DNA from: Cyrtobacter comes
GTDB taxonomy: Bacteria; Pseudomonadota; Alphaproteobacteria; Rickettsiales; Midichloriaceae
Assembly: GCF_034470605.1 (NCBI RefSeq)
Contig: NZ_JARGYT010000081.1
Location: 1 to 5,510, forward strand
Direction: 5' to 3'
Length of the DNA: 5,510 bases
The position numbers were made by a program, and so were the translations under genes. Shown here one piece after another: positions 1 to 5,510 of this stretch (within the stretch, counting starts at the first letter, position 1; every line of letters starts with the position of its first letter). The notes below the pieces were generated by a model that saw nothing but the letters and a program-made list of their open reading frames with translations, searched no databases and was not told where the DNA came from.

Positions 1-101
1 TTCTTACGAAATTGTACAGAATACGTCATTTTATCAATGCATTACTTCTCACCAATCACACAACAATAATCTTACCAATTTTATACTGGTTTAGCTATAG
101 G
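1..101. other. Non-coding stretch, nothing recognised
   Basis: No open frame of useful length, RNA gene or terminator-like hairpin was seen here on either strand. By position it would be the continuation, on the minus strand, of the decayed gene at 102-481. Stops occur in every minus-strand frame, and no convincing match to the intact 835-residue gene could be made by eye. It is best read as fully decayed or intergenic DNA. Confidence 0.4.
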
Positions 102-481
102 CAAAATTTCCTTCACAAAGCTCCTTTAAATTAGGTGATTTTCGCAAAAATATCAGCCCCACTTCTAACTCTCTATTATATAGTGAGTTAAGCTGAATTA
201 GCATAGACCTTCAAATAAAACAAGCTATCCAAGCTAACTGAATATATGTCAGGAATACAGAAAATAAGCTCCTTCTCAATAAGGTTATTTCGCAATCAGC
301 AACATGGCTTTTTATATACTGATCTAATGCACAAATTGATAAAGGATTATTGAAGATATATTTAGAAACTACAAAGCAGATTAATTATCATTTGATCATT
401 TCTATACCAACCCAATCCCAGAATGTCATTAATTCCCGCTTAATAAGATCCCAATTGCACATTGTAGTATATAGAGCGCAT
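102..481 (-). pseudogene. Decayed paralogue of the downstream 835-residue protein gene
   Basis: The best block, 389-481, aligns with 2700-2819 of the intact gene (residues about 107-146). It keeps the residues around M107-R-S and the W-Y-R-N-D-Q-M motif (140-146) and has lost about 27 bases in two gaps. A weaker block at 215-285 resembles residues about 291-320 (LRGKFMSVLL against LRRSLFSVFL, then Y-I-A-Q-L against Y-I-Q-L). A third at 102-170 resembles residues about 419-442 (L-E, then L-K-E-x-x-E). The three blocks lie in the same order as in the intact gene, but the spaces between them have shrunk, which implies several deletions. Stops and frame changes break every frame, so no complete product can be made. 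The first block is clear by eye. The other two rest on weak similarity plus colinearity and need a computed alignment. Confidence 0.65.
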
Positions 482-510
482 ATACTATAAAATCACACAC
501 CAAATAATTT

Positions 511-606
511 CAAGACTTGCTCCAATCTCTTTCCTATAAAACTTTCATTAAATTCACCCTCTACCGCACTTTGCATTGCGCTTGAAGGCATTCTAGGTGA
601 GCCAGA
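511..606 (-). pseudogene. Orphan fragment of a virB6 C-terminal tail
   Basis: Read on the minus strand, 606-529 encodes 26 residues, 23 of them identical to residues 580-605 of the intact VirB6 (SGSPRMPSS ... EGEFNESF ... GK). The differences are S589A, S593A and V603I. At the DNA level 511-604 matches 3338-3430 at roughly nine bases in ten, including exact runs of over 20 bases. After the GK codons a 2-base insertion shifts the frame and the reading soon ends. No start codon, signal peptide or membrane core is present upstream, because the intact 835-residue gene ends at 630. It is therefore a leftover of a duplicated virB6, not a gene. The remains of the second gene of the pair follow after about 29 bases on the same strand. 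Confidence 0.85.
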
Positions 607-629
607 ACACCTTTAGCTTTCTTTAATTA

Positions 630-3137
630 TTATCTAACAGCCATAGCATGACTTCTTTCCCGCAATATCTCCTCACAGAAAGCCTTACAAGATTGCTCAC
701 CTTTTATCCCTCTTAGTCGTTGATAATAATTTTTCTCTGTATTATCACCAGTTGTATGCCCTGTATTAGCAGCCGTATGCTCTGCATTACCAGTTTGCCT
801 AGGAAGATCTTCATAAATTTTTTGAATTATATACGCGCACCGCTCTCTATTATCATATTTCACAAGTGTGCTCAATAAATTGTCCATAGCACCAATACTA
901 TCGGTACTAGCAAAGTTTGCCATAATTAAGCTCAGTTTTGATACAAATTCGTCATTATTTAACCACTCATCCTTTATCAGCGTAGCAAGGTTTTGTGGTA
1001 TTGTTAAATTATCCACTATATAACCGACTATATTAGGATTAACTTTACTTAAATTCTCAAAAATAGATAAACATTTACCCAACCTATGGCCATAAAAGCC
1101 TATCTCCTTATACAACTTGAATAACTTCTCAATCTGCCCGGTATTTAGTGAACAATGAATCATTAATAGCGCAACATAAGGCGCTTGCTCACTATAAGTC
1201 ATTAAGTCAGAGTGTTTTGCGCCATTCTTCAGCAAGGAATTATGCAGCTCTAGCAAATAGTTGCAACACTCATGAATTTTATTGGAATCAACATTAGGAC
1301 CAATATTTGCAACTACATTACTAAGTGAATCCATGTAAGATGTTTTTAAGCTCAAGGTATCTAAGTTAGCAATATCAACTAATTTAGAAATAACCTCTAA
1401 TATAGATAATGCTCTATCAGGATACTTTTCTATTATAACTGCTATGGCATCATGTATAGTTAAAGAGTTACAATGAAGTTGAGCAATATTATTAGCTAAC
1501 TTGATATAATTCTCAAGCCCAGACCCATCAAATACTTTTTCTGTCGTAAGCAGAAAATTAAAATAGCCCTCTAAAACTTTATGAGAAACAAATAACAGAT
1601 TTGTAGTAAATTCATATATATGAGCATAATTAGCCCCAATTAGCTTATCTAGTCTATCAAGATAAGTACTATCTTTGTTGTTTAAGAAATTAAATTTTTC
1701 AGAACTGTAAAGCATGCACTTTGCTATGTTTTTATACCCCAACTCAACTATTTTTGATAAAAAATCAATTTTCTTAATTAGAGACTCAAAATCCCTTATT
1801 GGCCCAATACCAAATATCCCGGCCTCAAAAAACTCTTTTAATTTTGTATTATCTTTCAAAATATTCGCTACAGCTTCTAACTTATCCATATCATACAACT
1901 TCAAGAGATCATTAATACCATTCATTATTTGCCCATACTCTGTTCGGTCAGATCCAAGCTCAGCTGGAATGCAAAACATAAGCCTCTTTACCAAAGGCGG
2001 TATTTCTTGCTCACCAAATTGGTTTGTTATTTTTGTTATATATTCTTTCAATACGCGCAATTTGTCTATACCTTGAATGCTAATAGCATATTTATATGCA
2101 TCTTCGCCGAATTCCTCCAAAAGCCCTACAAAAACTTGAAAATCATCTGGAGCATAAGCCAGGATATCACTATCGCTATTTAATAACTGCGCAATATATA
2201 GTTTAGCAGAATCGCTTTTTGATAGCGCACTTAAATTGAGTAAAACGCTCATAAATTTCCCCCTTAACTCTCGCTTATCAGGGTATACATCATAATATAA
2301 TTTACTCATAAACCCTTTCGCCAGATTATCACGCATAAGTTCTTCTAGCCCACCATCTTTAAATATACCTAGAATTTCTCCTACTTTAAGACGCCCCTCT
2401 CGAGAGAGAATTATATCACGAGCTACTTTATGAAAATCCTCTCCAAAGGGGTGTATGTAATTAAGGAACTCTATAATCTTGCCAAATCCTTCTGCTTCTA
2501 CAAAATCTCTATCACCCTCATTAATTACAGTATCAGGCATGCAATCCCTTAATAACTTATTGAAAAACTCCTCACCATACACTCTCTTACATAGCGCAAG
2601 ATCACGAGCACTAACCACGACCCTTAAATAACGATCTTTGCCCAATTCATAGCTGCCCCCATTCCATTGAAGCATTGAAGGAAGTTTAATCACCCCCTTC
2701 ATTTGATCATTTCTATACCAATCAAATTCCCGAAGGTCCGTTAATTCCTGCTTCTTAACTGGATCTTGTTCATTAACAAGCTCCCAATTATACATAATAG
2801 TACGTAATGCAGAGCGCATGGCCTCTACTATAAACTTACGTATTTTCTCCCAACCAGATTTAATTTCTCCTATAATAGAAGCAGCATAACTAGGGCTATT
2901 TATAGCCCCTCTTATATCATCTAAACCGTCACCATCCTTACCATCCCCCTGAATCGCTAAACCAATCGTCACATTTGCCGCCACTTTATTCATCCCTCTC
3001 AATTTTAGTGCATCATGCGTAGTGTGTACGAGTTCCAGCACGGCATTGCTCAACAACTCCATCTTCTCACCGTCTATCTCCTCCTCTTTTAGCTTGCTGC
3101 TTAAATCATCAATAGATGTAGCACTAACAGGACACAT
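630..3137 (-). CDS. Unrecognised 835-residue helical protein linked to virB6
   Basis: I do not recognise this protein and assign no reaction to it. It shows no signal peptide and no convincing membrane segment, so it is probably cytoplasmic or exported by a non-Sec route. Most of residues 210-780 is a run of leucine- and isoleucine-rich amphipathic helices broken by short polar turns, which suggests an alpha-solenoid (HEAT- or armadillo-like) shape; this is inference. A notable segment at residues 133-160 is rich in W, Y and charged residues (WYRNDQM at 140-146). Residues 781-800 form a T/N/G/H-rich linker, followed by a compact tail (803-835) with several arginines and lysines. The ATG at 3137 has a weak AGG five bases upstream, and the frame above it is closed by stops in the gap. 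It lies 69 bases below virB6 on the same strand, and the pair seems to have been duplicated together. Possible roles are a T4SS accessory protein or a secreted effector. Confidence 0.85.
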   Translation of the reverse strand: MCPVSATSIDDLSSKLKEEEIDGEKMELLSNAVLELVHTTHDALKLRGMNKVAANVTIGLAIQGDGKDGDGLDDIRGAINSPSYAASIIGEIKSGWEKIRKFIVEAMRSALRTIMYNWELVNEQDPVKKQELTDLREFDWYRNDQMKGVIKLPSMLQWNGGSYELGKDRYLRVVVSARDLALCKRVYGEEFFNKLLRDCMPDTVINEGDRDFVEAEGFGKIIEFLNYIHPFGEDFHKVARDIILSREGRLKVGEILGIFKDGGLEELMRDNLAKGFMSKLYYDVYPDKRELRGKFMSVLLNLSALSKSDSAKLYIAQLLNSDSDILAYAPDDFQVFVGLLEEFGEDAYKYAISIQGIDKLRVLKEYITKITNQFGEQEIPPLVKRLMFCIPAELGSDRTEYGQIMNGINDLLKLYDMDKLEAVANILKDNTKLKEFFEAGIFGIGPIRDFESLIKKIDFLSKIVELGYKNIAKCMLYSSEKFNFLNNKDSTYLDRLDKLIGANYAHIYEFTTNLLFVSHKVLEGYFNFLLTTEKVFDGSGLENYIKLANNIAQLHCNSLTIHDAIAVIIEKYPDRALSILEVISKLVDIANLDTLSLKTSYMDSLSNVVANIGPNVDSNKIHECCNYLLELHNSLLKNGAKHSDLMTYSEQAPYVALLMIHCSLNTGQIEKLFKLYKEIGFYGHRLGKCLSIFENLSKVNPNIVGYIVDNLTIPQNLATLIKDEWLNNDEFVSKLSLIMANFASTDSIGAMDNLLSTLVKYDNRERCAYIIQKIYEDLPRQTGNAEHTAANTGHTTGDNTEKNYYQRLRGIKGEQSCKAFCEEILRERSHAMAVR

Positions 3138-3156
3138 AATAACCTATACCAATAAT

Positions 3157-3182
3157 TAACCTACTCTACCTAGAGTAGGTTA
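3157..3182. promoter_or_regulatory. Perfect 11-bp inverted repeat between virB6 and the next gene
   Basis: The arms TAACCTACTCT (3157-3167) and AGAGTAGGTTA (3172-3182) are exact reverse complements around a 4-base loop. In the minus-strand transcript the hairpin lies 24 bases below the virB6 stop and ends 19 bases before the ATG at 3137. The stem is only moderately GC-rich, and no T-run follows on either strand, so it does not fit a Rho-independent terminator. It could be a mRNA-processing or stabilising hairpin, a partial attenuator that sets the expression ratio of the two genes, or a protein-binding operator. Confidence 0.6.
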
Positions 3183-3206
3183 TCGAAGATATGATGCAAC
3201 TTTAAT

Positions 3207-5168
3207 TTATCCTTTTAATTTTTTATCAACATTATCAGTAACATTTCCAGCTTTATGGAATACATCAACCGCCGCTCTCGTTACCTTATTACTATCAATG
3301 GCTTTACCAATCGGATTATGCTGAGCTATTTCTTTTTTAAGGCTTGCTCCAACCTTTCCTACAAAACTTTCATTAAATTCACCCTCTACTGAACTTTGCA
3401 TAGAGCTTGAAGGCATTCTAGGTGAGCCGGATAATACATCACTTAATTGAGGTATATTTTGGACAAAATTGTAAAATACAATTGCCATTATTATAAATGC
3501 CAAGAAATTTATTGGCGTCACTGAATTTAGAAGCTCTGTAGATGAACTAGGGTTCCAAAATTTTAAATCTATTATTGTCGCACCTAATATCCTTAATTTC
3601 CAAATACTTTCCCAACAAACCTTATATGATAACAGATCTGTTAGCTGACCAAATACTATCCTCATCATAAGCGCTACGCCAGCAGATAGAAGTAAGTATA
3701 GCATAGCAGATGATATTAATTGCTTAAGCCATGTATCAAAAAGCTCTTTTGTCCATTTAAATAGCACCATAGGAACAAATATTGGGGCCACAAGCATCAA
3801 TATAGCCCATTGCATCACGATCATAGCGTAAATAACAACAGACCTTAGTACTGCTACAATAATAAATATAAACCCGGTATAGAAGCATGGGATCCAATAC
3901 AATTTCCATTGGTAAAAAAGCAGGGACCAGGTTTTTGCATGTATTGGCGTAGAAGTTAGAATTTTTAATATTGTATCATATACAGTAAGCGGCGTTGCAG
4001 TATTTGGCATGTGGTATATAGGCCTTCCATCTTCATAAAAAAGCGTTGCCTTGATGAACATGCTAGAAACATCCTTAGCTACATTTTTAATAAGGGCAAA
4101 AAGATAGGTATCAAAAAAATCCCATCCCGTATCGGATATTAATGTTGAAATTAAAGCAACCTTTACAAACCTCATCACAAGCTCACCTTGCTGTATCTTA
4201 ATCACCCCCATAACAAAGCCAACTGCTGTAAACATCACATATAGGCTCAGTAAGACTTTCACCATTGTAATGAGTTTTATATCTTTAGTGATAGTATTCC
4301 TTAATTTTTCAGATATTTTGGTAATATGGTCTTCAATAACATTAATTGCATGTTCTATAATACCCTTCTCTGTATAAACCCCGCTTATAACATTTACTAA
4401 ATATTCACCGTCATTATCCTCATAGTGCTTATCTAATATCTTAAAAAATAATCTACCCCTCATTACATATTCACCTCCTTCCTTATGGATATCCTTTTTA
4501 CACCCAAATTCATCACATTGTTGCGTATATTTCAGCTTATAATAAATTTCTTTATCTTCACCACTTTGGTTATTACCTTTATCATCAATAGGATCTATTC
4601 TAAAAGTCCTAAACAGTGAGTATGGAAGGATTGTAGCATTTGAAAGTATATTCGGATCTGCATAACTACCATCGTTTTGTATAAGTGCTATCAGACCATA
4701 TAAGCCCCATCCATTTGTAAGATAACAAGGAATGTTCGAGTCTCCATTTGAATCTTTGCTATCATCCACAACCATACCTTTTGGCCAACAAATTTTATGC
4801 CCCTCCTTATTTGGGTCACAACCAAACATATCACAGCGCTTTATATTATTTAGCTTTCCCCATGGATACCAACTACCACTAATAGAGATCATTAACGCAG
4901 CACTAGATTGATCTAATGGATCAACAGGATCCCCTTTTGTGAAAACACCACTATCTACCCATGGGGCTATTTGCTGATCCTTTGGCATAGATCGAACAAG
5001 ATTAGTACCAGATGTATTAAACGCATCTGGATTAGCTGGTATACATAATGTGCTGCCCGTCCCAAAATCATTTGCAGGTATACAATGCCCTTCTCCACCA
5101 CCACAATTTGAATAGGATGATTTTGCAATCAAAAAAAGCAAGATTATATATATTAAGGGCTTTACCAT
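3207..5168 (-). CDS. virB6: VirB6/TrbL-family T4SS inner-membrane channel protein
   Basis: VirB6 proteins span the inner membrane and help form the substrate path of type IV secretion systems. Seen here: a signal peptide at residues 1-20 (MVKPLIYIILLFLIAKSSYS), then a soluble domain to about 295 with nine cysteines (22, 29, 42, 112, 117, 127, 148, 218, 223). That domain carries a W-V-D-S-G pattern at 70-74, and an F-F-K-I-L-D ... D-N-D-G-E-Y stretch at 241-256. Hydrophobic segments lie near 299-322, 334-346, 428-452, 453-470, 485-505 and 553-571. The part at 454-500 (W-A-I-L-M-L-V-A-P-I-F, then a polar K-W-T-K-E-L-F-D-T-W-L-K-Q-L loop and another membrane helix) is the typical VirB6 core. A polar tail (575-653) ends the protein. 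At 653 residues it is about twice the Agrobacterium VirB6 and in keeping with rickettsial forms. The ATG is fixed by the signal peptide. It lies 5 bases after the upstream stop with only a weak Shine-Dalgarno, so translational coupling is likely. Confidence 0.9.
   Translation of the reverse strand: MVKPLIYIILLFLIAKSSYSNCGGGEGHCIPANDFGTGSTLCIPANPDAFNTSGTNLVRSMPKDQQIAPWVDSGVFTKGDPVDPLDQSSAALMISISGSWYPWGKLNNIKRCDMFGCDPNKEGHKICWPKGMVVDDSKDSNGDSNIPCYLTNGWGLYGLIALIQNDGSYADPNILSNATILPYSLFRTFRIDPIDDKGNNQSGEDKEIYYKLKYTQQCDEFGCKKDIHKEGGEYVMRGRLFFKILDKHYEDNDGEYLVNVISGVYTEKGIIEHAINVIEDHITKISEKLRNTITKDIKLITMVKVLLSLYVMFTAVGFVMGVIKIQQGELVMRFVKVALISTLISDTGWDFFDTYLFALIKNVAKDVSSMFIKATLFYEDGRPIYHMPNTATPLTVYDTILKILTSTPIHAKTWSLLFYQWKLYWIPCFYTGFIFIIVAVLRSVVIYAMIVMQWAILMLVAPIFVPMVLFKWTKELFDTWLKQLISSAMLYLLLSAGVALMMRIVFGQLTDLLSYKVCWESIWKLRILGATIIDLKFWNPSSSTELLNSVTPINFLAFIIMAIVFYNFVQNIPQLSDVLSGSPRMPSSSMQSSVEGEFNESFVGKVGASLKKEIAQHNPIGKAIDSNKVTRAAVDVFHKAGNVTDNVDKKLKG
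3338..3430 (-). repeat. Intact copy of the repeat shared with 511-604
   Basis: This part of virB6 encodes residues about 580-610, just after the last membrane segment. It is repeated at 511-604 in the same orientation at about nine matching bases in ten, with a 2-base insertion in the distant copy. The two copies lie about 2.8 kb apart and flank the whole 835-residue gene and the 3' end of virB6. They are direct repeats and could in principle support recombination that deletes the block between them. Confidence 0.85.
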
Positions 5169-5173
5169 ATCTA

Positions 5174-5422
5174 TTACTTATTAGTATCAACATTCTCTCT
5201 ACTTATCGTCCTATCAATTTTAGGATCAACCTCATCACTATCAGGCTGCTGAACTGACTGATTTTGGTTAGAGGAACCACTAGAGGCCGCGTCGTCAACA
5301 GTCGCTTTACTGGAATCAGCCGAAGATTCCTCTTTGCGACCATCACCTTGTCCTTCTACATTGTATCCATCATCCTTAGGCACTGTTAACAAAGGTTTTG
5401 CCAAATAATGTAAAAGATGCAA
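5174..5422 (-). CDS. Acidic low-complexity protein or C-terminal part, upstream of virB6
   Basis: The product is not recognised. From a TTG at 5422 it would be 82 residues; a GTG at 5383 would give 69. Neither has a Shine-Dalgarno, and the minus-strand frame has no stop from 5176 to the window edge at 5510, so this may be the C-terminal end of a longer gene. The extra upstream stretch encodes a moderately hydrophobic segment (FIASNIILHLLHYLA), which could be a last membrane helix. The rest is acidic and rich in S, Q, N and D (for example SSADSSKATVDDAASSGSSN), and so probably disordered. It ends 5 bases before the virB6 ATG, so the two are most likely co-transcribed and translationally coupled. 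Upstream virB genes in Rickettsiales are commonly virB4 or other virB6 paralogues. A virB6 paralogue tail would fit the composition, but no diagnostic motif is present. Confidence 0.5.
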   Translation of the reverse strand: MHLLHYLAKPLLTVPKDDGYNVEGQGDGRKEESSADSSKATVDDAASSGSSNQNQSVQQPDSDEVDPKIDRTISRENVDTNK

Positions 5423-5423
5423 T

Positions 5424-5429
5424 ATTATA
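5424..5429 (-). promoter_or_regulatory. Possible -10 box for the minus-strand operon
   Basis: The minus strand reads TATAAT exactly at 5429-5424, about 40 bases upstream of the GTG at 5383. No good -35 hexamer is present at 16-18 bases, and such hexamers arise easily by chance in AT-rich DNA. It matters only if the minus-strand operon begins here rather than beyond the window. Confidence 0.18.
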
Positions 5430-5431
5430 TT

Positions 5432-5436
5432 GGAGG
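5432..5436 (+). promoter_or_regulatory. Strong Shine-Dalgarno for a plus-strand start
   Basis: GGAGG lies 8 bases before an ATG at 5445, which is near-optimal spacing. The minus-strand genes in this window have only weak sites or none, so this one stands out and supports a plus-strand gene that leaves the window. Confidence 0.4.
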
Positions 5437-5444
5437 CGATAAAT

Positions 5445-5510
5445 ATGGTATTTAGATGGATAAAAGGTTGTTTCCGATCGACATTAAAACGTTCAATGAA
5501 TGGGTTTTGG
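5445..5510 (+). CDS. Possible 5' end of a divergent gene, cut by the window edge
   Basis: An ATG preceded by GGAGG at 8 bases opens a frame of 22 codons that runs off the window. It encodes a basic, aromatic-rich N-terminus (MVFRWIKGCFRSTLKRSMNG, then F-W). The product is not recognised. It conflicts with the open minus-strand frame through the same bases. If it is real, the minus-strand operon probably starts at about 5420-5383, or an upstream minus-strand gene has been cut by a rearrangement or insertion. The fragment is too short for the reading frame alone to be persuasive, so the ribosome site is the main evidence. Confidence 0.35.
   Translation, partial: MVFRWIKGCFRSTLKRSMNGFW

Noticed and set aside
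595..612. Short inverted repeat AGGTG/CACCT below the 835-residue gene as a terminator
   Set aside because: The stem is only 5 bp with an 8-base loop and no T-run, and half of it is part of the virB6 tail repeat. It is probably a by-product of that sequence.
1..629. RNA gene, CRISPR array or attachment site in the gene-free left end
   Set aside because: No cloverleaf-like arms, regularly spaced repeats or integrase-type core sites were seen. The structure present is explained by gene remnants.
1714..2183. Two overlapping plus-strand open frames (120 and 84 codons)
   Set aside because: Both lie wholly inside the 835-residue minus-strand gene, have no ribosome site, and encode phenylalanine-, isoleucine- and serine-rich products typical of an antisense shadow of AT-rich coding DNA.
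3138..3209. virB6 and the 835-residue gene as one protein split by a nonsense mutation
   Set aside because: The two are in the same frame, but the gap contains further in-frame stops at 3180-3182, 3156-3158 and 3144-3146, a hairpin and a ribosome-site-like AGG before the second ATG, so it reads as a true intergenic gap.
5048..5257. Plus-strand open frame of 69 codons
   Set aside because: It is antisense to the virB6 signal-peptide region and the preceding acidic tail. It has no Shine-Dalgarno, and both minus-strand readings are better supported.
5398..5428. Plus-strand promoter (TTGCCA at 5398, TATTAT at 5423) for the gene starting at 5445
   Set aside because: The spacer is 19 bases, and transcription would begin at about 5435, inside the Shine-Dalgarno, so it does not fit the proposed start.

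Overview
The window is AT-rich and looks like a piece of an intracellular alphaproteobacterium, most likely of the order Rickettsiales. The main reason is the gene at 3207-5168 (minus strand). It encodes a VirB6/TrbL-type inner-membrane channel protein of a type IV secretion system (T4SS), with the long secreted N-terminal domain typical of rickettsial VirB6 proteins rather than the short Agrobacterium form. The genus cannot be set from this window.

Layout, following minus-strand transcription from high to low coordinates. At 5174-5422 is the acidic, low-complexity C-terminal part of a protein whose frame stays open to the window edge. It stops 5 bases before virB6 begins. virB6 (5168-3207) encodes a signal peptide, a cysteine-rich extracytoplasmic domain with a repeated C-D-x-F-G-C motif, a hydrophobic multi-pass core and a polar tail. 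A 69-base gap with a perfect 11-bp hairpin follows. Next is a gene for an unrecognised 835-residue, mostly helical, apparently soluble protein (3137-630). The last 629 bases hold no intact gene. They contain decayed remains of a second copy of the same two-gene block: a VirB6 C-terminal tail (511-606) followed by pieces of a paralogue of the 835-residue protein (best at 389-481, weaker at 215-285 and 102-170), in the same order and orientation as the intact pair.

At the right edge a plus-strand start with a strong Shine-Dalgarno (GGAGG, 5432-5436; ATG at 5445) overlaps the open minus-strand frame. Either a divergent gene begins there, or the minus-strand gene continues past the window and the plus-strand start is chance. 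The window cannot settle this.

How the genes may work together: VirB6 forms part of the inner-membrane translocation pore. The 835-residue protein is encoded just downstream and seems to have been duplicated together with virB6, so I infer that it is a partner, accessory factor or substrate of this T4SS. That is inference from context; no domain of known function was recognised in it.
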